A stretch of DNA of 64,000 nucleotides, taken from Streptomyces sp. DHE7-1 (GTDB taxonomy: Bacteria > Actinomycetota > Actinomycetes > Streptomycetales > Streptomycetaceae). Position numbers and translations under genes: made by a program. The stretch covers positions 62,001-126,000 of the forward strand of contig JACJDG010000003.1 in assembly GCA_016432725.1 (NCBI GenBank). Reading direction: 5' to 3'. The stretch's first letter is position 1; every line of letters starts with the position of its first letter. Positions 48,658 to 57,449 of the stretch are shown piece by piece. The notes beneath the pieces are model-generated. The model ran no database searches and had not been told where the DNA came from. It saw nothing but the letters and a program-made list of their open reading frames with translations.

Positions 48658-49043
48658 TTAGCCGGCCCAGACGCCCGAGTTATAGGCGTCCGAGGCGAAG
48701 AGGAACTGGAACTGAGTGCCGTCCTTGACACCGGTGGCTATAACGGTCCACTGACCTGCCGGTGCGCTCTTGTAGGCGCCGCACGTGCTGCCCCTGACGT
48801 CGGGTAGAAGCACACCTGCACGTATGCGGACTGGTTGGTCTTGATGTTGATGTCGGCGCAGTTGCTCGTCGTTGTGAGTCGGCCTGTGGTGGGATACCAC
48901 CTGGCACCTGTCGGCTTCGTGTACGACTTCGCGCTGCCGTAGCAGGAAGTGGCTGCGGCCTGGGCGGTCGGCGCGACTATCAGAGTGCTGCCAATAAACG
49001 CAGCGGAGAGCAGGCCTACGGTCAAGTGCTTGCGCAACTTCAC
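48658..49043 (-). pseudogene. Small secreted protein with cysteines, one frameshift
   Basis: The GTG at 49043 follows GGGAGAC and starts a signal peptide (VKLRKHLTVGLLSAAFIGST, cleavage after AQA). The mature protein reads AATSCYGSAKSYTKPTGARW, then SNCADINIKTNQSAYVQVCF. One base lost in the run at 48802-48804 shifts the frame; restored, it continues GSTCGAYKSAPAGQWTVIAT and ends SDAYNSGVWAG. Four cysteines, a beta-rich pattern and a mature length near 100 residues recall Streptomyces secreted proteins of unknown role. It differs in sequence from the 35958/36999 pair. Confidence 0.7.
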
Positions 49044-49512
49044 GTCTCCCTTTCTGACATGCGGAAGTGAGCAGGTCTTCCCGTTGGTGTCCGCATCACC
49101 ATGGGTGGCTCCATCGGCCACCCGACTGTGAGCCAACAGCCTGCGCTCATCAGGCGCACCACCGCGACGGCCGGTGCCACGATTCGATGAGGTTCGAAGG
49201 GATGTGGTCGCGGGACCGCCCAGGCCTGTCTCGCCACCGGACGGGAGACCGTTGTTGGCACCCGCACCCCCTTCATCACACTGAACGGCGAGACCCTCCT
49301 CCGCCTAGCCGAATGTCGTCCAGCTAGGGGTCCTTGACGTCATTTGCCCAAGCCTCCGCAACGGTCAGCAGTCCAGGTGACGGCCGACCCTGAGCGGTCT
49401 GGACGCGTCCACGTACCGGAAGTAGAGCGGGCGACGGCACGGCGCTGACTCCCGGCGGGCGGCTTTCGTCGAGCCGGGTCAGGACCGTGCCGAGCATGAG
49501 CGGGGAACGTGC
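49044..49512. other. 470-bp stretch without a firm gene; holds dispersed motif copy 2
   Basis: A short minus-strand frame from an ATG at 49499 (MLGTVLTRLDESRPPGVSAV) runs 54 codons and could be a small gene or relic. The 31-nt motif at 49171-49201 lies about 130 bp upstream of the secreted protein start. Confidence 0.35.
49171..49201 (+). repeat. Dispersed 31-nt motif, copy 2
   Basis: Core GATTCGATGAGGTTCGAAGG; 26 of 31 bases equal copy 1 at 19591-19621, in the same orientation and also in non-coding DNA. Confidence 0.5.
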
Positions 49513-50483
49513 TCACCAGTGAGGAATCCGTGCAAGCACAGGGTGGAGCGGACTGCGCAGGCGGTGTCTACCTCCACGCGAGTCCTGCCGGGCTCGGGCG
49601 ATCGAGGGCGAGTCCGGCGGGTAGTCCGGAGGAGGTGGCAGAGGTACCGGTGCGCCAGGCATACGCGCTGTCTCCGCCCAGTCATCGGAGATGTGCCCTG
49701 CGGCCGGTCGCCGACCGGACATGCGGATCAGCGAACGACGGACGATCGGCTCCGTGAGCCGTATCGCCGTGTCGCGACGCAGGAGTCCGTGGATCAGCGG
49801 AGAGAAGGCGCGTGCGCGTCCCGTGAGGAGACGATCGAGGTCCGCGGACGGAACATCACCGTCCGTTGCCCGGCCGGGCAACGGGTTGGGGCCGCCGGCC
49901 ATCACGTGGCCGAGGGCCCACATGTCCGCCGACGGTGCGGCGTCCGTCAGCGGGTTCAGTTCGGGTGCGAACCTGAGCCGGGAGGGATGCTGGGCAACCC
50001 ATCCGAGAGCGACGAGATCCGCGACACCGGATCCCGAGAGGACCACCGACAGGTCCGCCTGCACCCACACCTGCTGGGCGGCTATGTATCCCCACGCGAA
50101 CCCCTTGGCGTGCACGTCGGACAGCACGCCCAGCAGGGCCAGCGCGAGGCCGGCGATCTCGGCCCAGACGGCCTGTGCCGGCTGAGGAAGTGCGCGAGGT
50201 GGCAACCCGGGGGCCGCTCCTCCACGAGACAGAGCGACCGCCCCTTCCTCACCACCGCCACGGTTCGGGCGACCGCGCAGGCCATCGGGGACAACAGAGC
50301 GGTGCTGCGGGTGAAGCACCGCTCCGCCAGCGCGTCGGTGACCGCCCCGTCGGTGCCCTCCCCCACCTCCACCTGCACCGCGCACAACGGCCGACGGGTC
50401 TCTGTGTCACGCGCCAGCCAGTGCAGCAGGTCGGGCTCTGTCCCGATCCGCGTCAGCATGCGGTAGCGGCCGGCGTTCTCCAT
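49513..50483 (-). pseudogene. Kinase-fold protein lacking catalytic motifs (pseudokinase-like)
   Basis: The ATG at 50483 gives MENAGRYRMLTRIGTEPDLL, like a kinase N-lobe but without the glycine loop. LCAVQVEVGEG stands where the ATP-binding Lys strand should be and lacks Lys. After a frame change near 50185, AEIAGLALALLGVLSDVHAK corresponds to the helix before the catalytic loop, but GFAWGYIAAQQVWVQADLSV has neither HRD nor the Asn, and SGSGVADLVAL replaces DFG. PSADMWALGHVMAGG resembles the F-helix. It could be a regulatory pseudokinase; a diverged frame-damaged kinase is the alternative. Confidence 0.55.
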
Positions 50484-50647
50484 GCTTCTCACACCACTCT
50501 CACTCGCGGGTCGTACGGTTCTGCGCAATCCGGGGAATTGGGGAGTCCTCCGCGGCCTCCGGGCGGCCGGCTCGCCCGGAGGGCGCACGCTGCGCGGCGC
50601 CGGCGGTTTACGTCCCTCAGGCGCCGGAACGAGGGGGCGAAGCGCTC

Positions 50648-51896
50648 CTAGAGATTGGCGCGGAAGTGGTCGAAGACGGCCGCGCCGCCGCGGCAGAGCT
50701 GGTCGTAGGCCTTGGGGAAGTCGGAGCCGGCGGACCCGTCGGTGGTGTAGCCGGCGAGGCCACCGGTCTCCATCAGCAGGAAGGTGGAGCCGTCGGAGAA
50801 GTCCGGTGTCCCGTCGGACGTGCGCTTGACCCGGAGGTACTTCCCCAGTCCGGTGTTCGGGAGGGTGTTGTCGACGTGGCAGGAGCGCCTCGCCTGGTCG
50901 ACGAACTTCTGCCCCGCGGCGCCGATCTCGGTGAGCTGGATCTTTCCGTCGGCGGCCATGGTGTGCAGGTAGGAACAGGCAGCGCTGTCCTTGTTGCAGT
51001 TGTACGAGGAGGAGTAGCCGGGGCTGCCGACGGTCCAGTGGGTGACGATGCGAACCTTGGCGAGGTCGGAGGGGCGTGGGTCTCGATCCAGCGGACGGCG
51101 AGGGCAGTCTCCGTCATCGGGGCCCAGTTGAGGACGGTCAGTCCTCCCGCACGGATGGCGCCGACGAGATCGCTGACCGTTCCGGGCTTGGTGCCCTTGA
51201 GGCTGTTGTAGTCCTTCCCGCAGGTGGAGGACCTGACGAGGGCGGGGATGTGGGGGGCGAAGGCGTCGTGCGCGTAGGTGTACGCCGCGTCGCAGTTGAT
51301 CCGGACCGCGGTGGAGCCGACGGAGACCTTGGCGATGTCGAAGTCGGAGGCGTACGTACTCAGCGCGGCGAGGCTGACGATGTCGTCCTTGTCGGTGCCG
51401 CCGCCGGGCACGCTCAGGTCGCTCAGCACCCACACCTTGGGCTTGCCCGCTGCCGGGGCGTGGTCACCGGGGTCGGCGGAGGAGGCGTGGGCGCGTCGGC
51501 GCGCTGGACGACGATGCGGCGTATGCGGTCGTTGAGCGGGGTGCCGCAGAGGTCGCGGTCGGCGGTGAGTGTGAGGGCGGGGCGGGTGGCGGCAGCTCTG
51601 TCGAACAGCAGCGCACGGTATCCGGCGGCGACTGTCACGCCGGAGACGTCACGATCGGCCGGAGTGCCGGCCAGGTCGTGGGCACCCTCCGCGAGTCGCC
51701 GGGGCGCCCATTGGGTGCCCGAGCCGTATCCGCACGCGTCGAAAACCTGCACGGGCGGGTCGGCGGCCCCGAAGGAGGCTGAGGTCGGTTGCGCGGCCAT
51801 CGCATAGGTGCCGGCGCCGGCGGCCGCGAGGACGATCACACCCGCCAGAGTCAGGGACAGCCGGTGGCGGCGGAGACGGTGAGGGCGTCGGTACAT
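50648..51896 (-). pseudogene. Secreted DUF1593/nucleoside-hydrolase-like protein, two frameshifts
   Basis: The ATG at 51896 begins an Arg-rich signal or anchor (RLSLTLAGVIVLAAAGAGTY). An N-terminal module with DACGYGSGTQWAPRRLAEGA and LCGTPLNDRIRRIVVQ follows, then a Pro-rich linker. One base lost at 51469-51472 and one at 51071-51074 separate the catalytic-like domain: VWVLSDLSVPGGGTDKDDIV, LNWAPMTETALAVRWIE, KVRIVTHWTVGSPGYSSSYN and STFLLMETGGLAGYT. The DxSxxGG(T)DxDD opening recalls DUF1593/Sde182-type domains related to nucleoside hydrolases. The substrate is unknown; other members are secreted near carbohydrate-degrading enzymes. Confidence 0.6.
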
Positions 51897-52193
51897 GGAC
51901 AGTTCCGTTCCGGTCGGTCGAAGGGTCACGGGGTGGGTTGGGCGCTACTGGAAGCCCGGACCACCCTGGTGAGCACACTCCGCAGCCGTGTACGGGGTTT
52001 CAGGGTCCCGGTCCCATGTCCCTGTCTCCGGCCCGGAGGAACGCAACCGCAACGACGAGCCGTCCTGTACAGCTTTGGCGCTCCGGACGTGACCACATGG
52101 TCAGGGCTCCGCGGACGTCCGGGAGCCCTGACCAGACCACCACGATCAGTAGGGGCGACATCCCGTCGGACCGGTGCCCGGCGTCGGACGGAG

Positions 52194-52898
52194 TCAGCGC
52201 CCGGCGGCCTCGCCTGCGGCTCCGGCCTCGGGAACGGCGGATCGGTGGGCGGCCCACCCCGTAGGGTTCGACACCTCCTGCACTGTCCGCGTGTGGGCGA
52301 AGGCCCCGGTCAAGAGGAGCTGAGCCGCCGCATAGGTGGCCATGACCAGGACCGGACGGCCGGGGAACTCCACTCCCGCTGCCCCGAGTCCGACCAGCAG
52401 GTCGGAACTCACGAACACCGCTCCACCCCAGGCCGCCCGCGGGCCCATGACCCAGGCGCTCGCCGCCATGGTCAGCAACGCTCCGCTGTAGGGCGCGACT
52501 GCCCAGGCCAAGGCGCCCAGCTGGGGCAGCAGAACCGCGTTGGCCGCGGCCCACAGGACGACGCAGCCCATGACCAACAGCGGTCGCGCTCGCAGATATG
52601 GGGCAGCGCCTTGCCGGAAGAAGGCGACCAGATAACAGACTTGGGTTCCGAGGAAACAGGCGGTACCCACCGCGAAGGCGCCCGCGCCCGACAGCAGCAG
52701 GGCCACGTCACCGGCGGTCGCGAAGGCCAGCGCGGCCAGCACGAGGGGATGACCTCGGCGCGTGAGCCGCCACAGGTACAGGGCGAGCACGGGAGCGAGC
52801 AGCGGCTTGGTGAGCCACTCCAGCGGCTCCTGGTGAAGACCGACGCCCAGCAGGTTCAGCAGGACGAGTCCCGCGTAGGCCACGAGCAGCGGCGGCAT
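52194..52898 (-). CDS. YhhN/TMEM86-type lysoplasmalogenase
   Basis: The ATG at 52898 lies one base after the hydroxylase stop codon (TGAGATG), so the two genes are translationally coupled. The 234-residue protein has seven to eight membrane helices (VAYAGLVLLNLLGVGL, PLLAPVLALYLWRLTRRGHP, LVLAALAFATAGDVALLLSG). The strand with FATAGDVALL and the later AFFRQGAAPYLR match the YhhN family, whose animal members TMEM86A/B cut the vinyl-ether bond of lysoplasmalogens. The conserved Asp of GDVALL fits a catalytic role. In the raw sequence a frameshift merges it with the upstream gene. Confidence 0.8.
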   Translation of the reverse strand: MPPLLVAYAGLVLLNLLGVGLHQEPLEWLTKPLLAPVLALYLWRLTRRGHPLVLAALAFATAGDVALLLSGAGAFAVGTACFLGTQVCYLVAFFRQGAAPYLRARPLLVMGCVVLWAAANAVLLPQLGALAWAVAPYSGALLTMAASAWVMGPRAAWGGAVFVSSDLLVGLGAAGVEFPGRPVLVMATYAAAQLLLTGAFAHTRTVQEVSNPTGWAAHRSAVPEAGAAGEAAGR

Positions 52899-52899
52899 C

Positions 52900-53732
52900 T
52901 CACACCCCCGCTCTGGGCGACCACCCGGGAGGGCCGAACAGGTACCCCGCCTTGTCGCGCCAGCGCCGGCACGGCGTACGTCGCGCCAGGCGGACGCGTA
53001 CTCGTGGAAGGCGACGCGCAGCGGGTTGTAGGTGTCGATGTTCTTCGTCAGGCCGTACATCACTCTCTCGCCTTCCGGCTCGAAGGTGCGGAAGAGGCGG
53101 TCCCACACTATGAGGATGCCCCCGTAGTTGCGGTCCAGGTACACGTTGTTGGAGCCGTGGTGCACACGGTGGTGCGACGGGGTGTTGAAGACCCACTCGA
53201 CGGGCCGCCAGAGCCTGTCCACTCGTTCGGTGTGCAGGAAGAACTGGTAGACGAGGCTGATGGACTGCTGCAGCAGGATCATCCACGGCGGGATCCCGAG
53301 CAGGGCCAGTGGCAGCCAGAAGGGCAGCGAGGTCATCGGTGTCCAGCTCTGGCGGAGCGCCGTGGACAGGTTGAAACGCACACTGGAGTGGTGGACCACG
53401 TGGCTCGCCCACAGGACGCGGACACGGTGGTGCGCGCGATGGAAGGCGTAGTACGCCAGGTCGTCGGCGAAGAACAGCAGGAACCACGTCCACGCCGAGG
53501 AGACCGGCAGTTGCCAGGGAGCCAGGCTCCAGACCGCGGCGTACGCCAGGACCGCGAGCACCTTCCACGGCAGTCCGATCACCTGGCTGCCCGCGCCCAT
53601 CGACATGCTGGTGACGGTGTCGCGCAACTCGTAGCCGCGCTCATCGTCATCGGGGAGGAAACGGTACGACACCGCCTCCACGACGACCAGCAGGACGAAG
53701 AACGGTATCGCGTACACGATGGCGGGGATCAT
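52900..53732 (-). pseudogene. Sterol desaturase/fatty acid hydroxylase family, AGMO-like; late frameshift
   Basis: The ATG at 53732 (MIPAIVYAIPFFVLLVVVEA) is one base from the GntR stop. Membrane helices flank the di-iron histidine motifs: YYAFHRAHH (residues 94-102), ASHVVHHSS (109-117), FFLHTERV and NTPSHHRVHHG (183-193). The order NLSTALRQS, then HTE, NTPSHHRVHHG, NYGGILIVWDRLFRTFE and VMYGLT is that of animal alkylglycerol monooxygenase (TMEM195), which cleaves ether lipids. One base lost near 52968 removes the stop; the restored end is RWRDKAGYLFGPPGWSPRAG at 52900. Confidence 0.78.
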
Positions 53733-53733
53733 C

Positions 53734-54447
53734 TCAGCCCGCCCTCCTCTCCGTGACAGCCGGCACGCTGCGCGAGAGCAACCGCCGGGCCAGGTGCTCG
53801 GCACCCTCGTCGTCCCGCGCCGCGATCAGCGCGGCGAGCCGCAGATGTGCCGCTACGTCGAGCAGTTCCTCGGCGCGGCGGTCGGGCGGCACCTCACCGG
53901 CGGCGAGCGTGCCACCCACCAGGCTGTTGAAGGCCAGCAGATAGGCGAGATTGCCGGAACCCTCCACGATCAGCCGCCACCAGGCGACGTCCGCCGCTCC
54001 GAGTGCGGCGAGGTCCGGACCCGTCTCCGCGTACCTGGCCGCCGCCGCCCCGATGGCCGCCGCCTGCTCCCGCGAGCGGCGTGCCGCGCACAGACGCGCG
54101 GCGTCCGCACCGATGCAGGCCCGCATCTCCAGGGCGTCACGCCTCAGGTCGTACGAGTCCAACGGCTGGCTGGCTTGCGCCAGTTGCACGGCCAGGTCCA
54201 GCCCTGCGGTGCGCCGCCAGTCCAGCACCATGGTGCGGCCTCCGTGACTCACCTCGACCAGCCGGGCCTGCTGCAGGCGCTTCATCGCCTCGCGCACCGC
54301 GTGCCGGTTGACCCCGAACTCCGCGGCCAGCTCCCGCTCCGCCGTCAGGGCGGAACCGGCGGCCAGGGCACCGCTCAGAATGCGGTCCCTGAGCAGCGAG
54401 AAGAGCTGGTCGGAGACCGCTTCCCGCCGAATGCGTTCCTCTGCCAT
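53734..54447 (-). CDS. GntR family (FadR-type, FCD domain) transcriptional regulator
   Basis: The ATG at 54447 gives MAEERIRREAVSDQLFSLLR; a longer frame to 54483 would include the operator. The winged helix covers residues 8-75 (LTAERELAAEFGVNRHAVRE, AMKRLQQARLVEVSHGG). The FCD helical bundle (residues 85-225) includes RRDALEMRACIGADAARLCA and the metal/ligand-site His in DVAAHLRLAALI. It is first in an operon with the AGMO-like hydroxylase and lysoplasmalogenase genes, so it probably senses a lipid or a breakdown product and represses all three. Confidence 0.87.
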   Translation of the reverse strand: MAEERIRREAVSDQLFSLLRDRILSGALAAGSALTAERELAAEFGVNRHAVREAMKRLQQARLVEVSHGGRTMVLDWRRTAGLDLAVQLAQASQPLDSYDLRRDALEMRACIGADAARLCAARRSREQAAAIGAAAARYAETGPDLAALGAADVAWWRLIVEGSGNLAYLLAFNSLVGGTLAAGEVPPDRRAEELLDVAAHLRLAALIAARDDEGAEHLARRLLSRSVPAVTERRAG

Positions 54448-54473
54448 GGCGCACAGCGTGCACTCACGCACAG

Positions 54474-54498
54474 CACTGGTCAACTGGTTGGACCAGTG
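54474..54498. promoter_or_regulatory. Perfect GntR-type operator upstream of the lipid operon
   Basis: CACTGGTC (54474-54481) and GACCAGTG (54491-54498) are perfect inverted arms around AACTGGTTG. The TGGTC-GACCA core is typical of FadR-type GntR sites. It ends 26 bp before the regulator start, where autorepression would act. Confidence 0.75.
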
Positions 54499-54535
54499 TT
54501 TCTCGCGTGCGTTGCAACCTTCGGTCAGGACAGCC

Positions 54536-54569
54536 GCTCCCCACGCCGGTGATCGCCGGCGTGGGGAGC
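54536..54569 (-). terminator. Stem-loop after the duplicated-domain secreted protein
   Basis: GCTCCCCACGCCGG (54536-54549) and CCGGCGTGGGGAGC (54556-54569) pair perfectly over 14 bp around TGATCG. It is placed about 70 bp past the stop of the minus-strand gene at 54638 and upstream of the GntR operon promoter, insulating the two. Confidence 0.75.
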
Positions 54570-54637
54570 CGCACCTGTCGGTCAGGGCGGGCCCAGGCGC
54601 CCCTCCGTCTGCGGAGGCCGACCGAAGGTGCCGCCCG

Positions 54638-55453
54638 TCAGCTGCTCAACTGGCACTCCGCCAGTTCCTCCAGCCCGGCCGGTGGTGTACCGCCCTCGCG
54701 CCGGATGTCGATCTCGATCCGGTCGATGACCGACTTCCGCTTGTTCTTCAGGGGGTTGAGGATGGCATTTGGGATGAAGTTGGGGCCGCCCTCGCCCTGG
54801 GAGCGCGCCAGCCGGTCGTTGGCCTCGGTGATCTCCCTGTCGAGATTGGTGAGTTCGCGGCTGACGCCGTCCCGCGCGGCCGCGGGGATGTCGCTCGGCA
54901 CCTTGCCAGCCACGTCCGGGCAGTTGACGGTCGGCGCGGCTCCGGCGGCAGTCGCGCCCGCACCACCGGCTTCACCGGGGCCTCCAGGGGTCTCGCCGGC
55001 CCCGCCCTCGCCACTGAGGCTGCACGGCGCGAACTTCTCGAGCCCCTCCGGCTTCGTGGCCACACGGCCGATGGCGGTCTCGATGCGGTTGAGGGCCGCG
55101 GTGCGCTTGCTCTCGAGGGGGCCCAGGATCGCGTTGCGCACGAAGTCGGGGCCACCCTCGCCCTGGGACCGCGCCAGCCGGTCGTTGGCCTCGCCGAGCT
55201 GCTTGTCGAGAAGCTGGAGATTCCTCGTGACCTCGCCCTGGGCCTGCGCCGGGATCTCCGGCAGCTTGCCCTGGACGGAAGGGCACACGATGGTCTGCGC
55301 CGCATCCACATGCCCGACGGCTGCCTTGTCGCTGCTCTCGCCTGCGAACGCGCCCGCCGCGGCCAAGGAGCCGGCGATCAAGCCGGCGCCGACGAGGCCC
55401 GCACCGGCGATCCGGTACTTACGGTACTTGCCTTTGACTCGCTTGCCTGTCAT
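54638..55453 (-). CDS. Secreted protein with two duplicated Cys-flanked domains
   Basis: The 271-residue protein starts MTGKRVKGKYRKYRIAGAGL with a basic region and a hydrophobic segment (residues 15-37), a signal peptide or membrane anchor. Two homologous domains follow, residues 57-144 and 178-267, each beginning Cys-Pro and ending with a second Cys. Both contain the identical 14 residues ANDRLARSQGEGGP and a helix LDxxxxEANDRLA. A Gly/Ala/Pro-rich linker joins them. The helical, charged domains with one possible disulfide each suggest an extracytoplasmic binding protein. I know of no named family. Confidence 0.75.
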   Translation of the reverse strand: MTGKRVKGKYRKYRIAGAGLVGAGLIAGSLAAAGAFAGESSDKAAVGHVDAAQTIVCPSVQGKLPEIPAQAQGEVTRNLQLLDKQLGEANDRLARSQGEGGPDFVRNAILGPLESKRTAALNRIETAIGRVATKPEGLEKFAPCSLSGEGGAGETPGGPGEAGGAGATAAGAAPTVNCPDVAGKVPSDIPAAARDGVSRELTNLDREITEANDRLARSQGEGGPNFIPNAILNPLKNKRKSVIDRIEIDIRREGGTPPAGLEELAECQLSS

Positions 55454-56135
55454 GACGTCCTCTGGCTAGCGCGACCGGCCGCCAGGACCTCGTCCGTGGA
55501 AGAAGCCTCGTGCCGGCCGCTACGGGTACCGGTGCCCCAGAAACCCCTACCAGCCTGTCCCCCACGAGTACGCGGGCCGGACCGAGAATGTTCAATCGGG
55601 TCGGCGTTCCTTTGAAGAGCAGTCGGCATGTACGGACACGTCGGCCGGCCACAACCCGCGCTTGCGCAGCCGCGGAACGCGTCGTCACAAGGACCTTGTC
55701 CGCACGAAATACCGGCGTGCCGCGACCCCGGACACCCCCTCGCCGCGGGTCGCGGCACGCGCGTGAGGCACGCGCACCACTTCAATGACACGCCTGCGCC
55801 CACGTCGGCCGATCATCGAGGGCCGACTCCCGGTCCCGCAACAGCGCCGCGGCCGCCCAACGCCCCGTTGCCGCTGTCGAAAGCCGGGCTTGACGCAGCG
55901 CCGGGCACGACCGCTCAGCGGACGCGTGAGGCTCTCCGCGGGAGATCAGCCGCCAGTACGCCGAGGGAAACCAACCCGCTCCGTGCGGGGTGTCGTCCCT
56001 GAACGGCCGAAAGCAAGGGGGTGGCGACACGGCAGCCGTCTCCTCTGATCGGTGCGGTCGTTCCCACAAGCCCACATCCGCAGCCATGCATCCGGTTGCG
56101 GGTCTCTGTCACCGGAAATCGCGAAGGAGTCCGTC
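55454..56135. other. 680-bp stretch without a gene
   Basis: Frames on both strands lack family signatures. The part next to 55454 should contain the promoter of the duplicated-domain gene. Confidence 0.4.
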
Positions 56136-56402
56136 ATGCCCGATGCCCGCACCCACGGATGGATCCGATCCTCGGCGGCGGGCGCTGTGGCCGCCGCCTT
56201 CCTGGTGACCATGGCGGCCGTGTCACCAGGACCTGCCTGCTGCCCGCCGCAGGCACCCGAGCGGCCTCTATCCGCTTCGAACCAGAACCGGGATGCCTCG
56301 TTCCCGCCCGCTTCCGCCGGAACCGGCCGCCGAGGACGGCATCTCCGGAGGGTTCCGTTAACTGAGCGTTTTCTGAGGCACTGCGCGGCGTTCCCGGCTT
56401 AG
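56136..56402 (+). CDS. Possible small secreted or membrane peptide
   Basis: The ATG at 56136 follows AAGGAG at 6 bases and gives MPDARTHGWIRSSAAGAVAA with a hydrophobic stretch to about residue 33. The first part thus looks like a real signal peptide. After residue 35 the sequence becomes Pro/Arg-rich without features, so the frame may be damaged soon after the signal. No family is recognised. It stands alone upstream of the sigma/kinase chimera. Confidence 0.35.
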   Translation: MPDARTHGWIRSSAAGAVAAAFLVTMAAVSPGPACCPPQAPERPLSASNQNRDASFPPASAGTGRRGRHLRRVPLTERFLRHCAAFPA

Positions 56403-56624
56403 GAAGGCATGGTTTTCGGTCGCTCGGCTCGACAGGATCTGCCTCGGACGGTGATCGTCCGCAGATCCCCTCCACGGTGCCCGAGCAGCGCCTGACGCCT
56501 CGCTCACCGTGGAGGCCCCAACGGCCCGGTCCCTTCGCCCCTCAGCCCCCAGAAAGGGGCCGGGCCGCCACAACGGCTCGTGGCGATCCACCGCCCCGGA
56601 AAAGGCCGTACGTAAGGAGCCCCG

Positions 56625-57449
56625 GTGAGCGACACAGCGCAGTTCGAGCATTTCTACGCCACCACATTCCGACGGGTCGTCGGACACGTGTACCTCATCA
56701 CCGGCGACACCCACGCAGCCGAGGACTGCACCCAGGAGGCGTTCTCCCGCGCCGTCGTACGCTGGGACCGGATCCGGGCGTACGACGCCCCCGGGGACAC
56801 TGCGGCGTCGATACCGCAGGAGAGCGATCTGGCCGCGGTCGTAGGAGCCCGGATGCCCTTCTGGGAGGCGCTGGCGCACGCCCAGGGCAGACCGTGCGCG
56901 GTGACGGTCGCACCCGGTCCACTCGGCATAGGGCTTTCCGAGGACGACCTCGTGGCGGCGCTGGACGCACTTCTGGGCAACGTCTTCCAGCACACTCCGC
57001 CGGGCAGCGGATGCGAGGTGTACGCAGGTGTGCTGGACGGTGTCCCGTCCCTGGTGGTGGAGGATGCCGGGCCGGGAATCACAGGCTCCGAGACGGTGCG
57101 GGTGCGTGGTCTGAGCGGGGGCGAGTCAAGCGGGCTGGGACTGGACATCGCGGCGCGGGCGGCCGAGAACGCGGGAGGACGGCTGGTGATCGGCACCGCG
57201 CGGCACGGCGGCGCGCGCGTGGAGATGCGGTTCGGCCAGCCGGAACCCGCGCATCGACGGTGGAGCCCCGAGGACCGTCGGCGGTCGGGCATGACCGGTC
57301 GCTGCCCGACGTCCGAGGCACGGGGTGACGCCGCCTCGCCCCACGAAGCCTGGTGGACCGCGCGTCAGGTCTCCGATTCCAGGGACTGCCTGGTCGCGGA
57401 GCCGTACACCCCTTGCGGGTCGGTCCGGATGTGCCGGAGGGCCTGGTAG
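56625..57449 (+). CDS. Chimera: ECF sigma factor region 2 fused to histidine kinase ATPase domain
   Basis: The GTG at 56625 (ribosome-binding site AAGGAG) starts SDTAQFEHFYATTFRRVVGH, then AAEDCTQEAFSRAVVRW, which is region 2 of an ECF (SigE-like) sigma factor. At about residue 56 this changes in frame to a HATPase_c domain with N box DALLGNVFQHTP (117-125), G1 VEDAGPGI (145-152) and G2 SSGLGLDIAARAAENAGG (168-185). Sigma region 4 and the kinase dimerisation/phosphoacceptor His are both missing. A deletion joining two genes is the simplest origin. The last 70 residues overlap the convergent gene and may not be natural. Confidence 0.75.
   Translation: MSDTAQFEHFYATTFRRVVGHVYLITGDTHAAEDCTQEAFSRAVVRWDRIRAYDAPGDTAASIPQESDLAAVVGARMPFWEALAHAQGRPCAVTVAPGPLGIGLSEDDLVAALDALLGNVFQHTPPGSGCEVYAGVLDGVPSLVVEDAGPGITGSETVRVRGLSGGESSGLGLDIAARAAENAGGRLVIGTARHGGARVEMRFGQPEPAHRRWSPEDRRRSGMTGRCPTSEARGDAASPHEAWWTARQVSDSRDCLVAEPYTPCGSVRMCRRAW

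Noticed and set aside
52194..53804. One long protein combining the hydroxylase and the lysoplasmalogenase
   Set aside because: The join contains an Arg/Gly-rich stretch with no family match, while adding one base near 52968 restores a normal hydroxylase end, a stop and a coupled start (TGAGATG). Two genes are more likely than a natural fusion.
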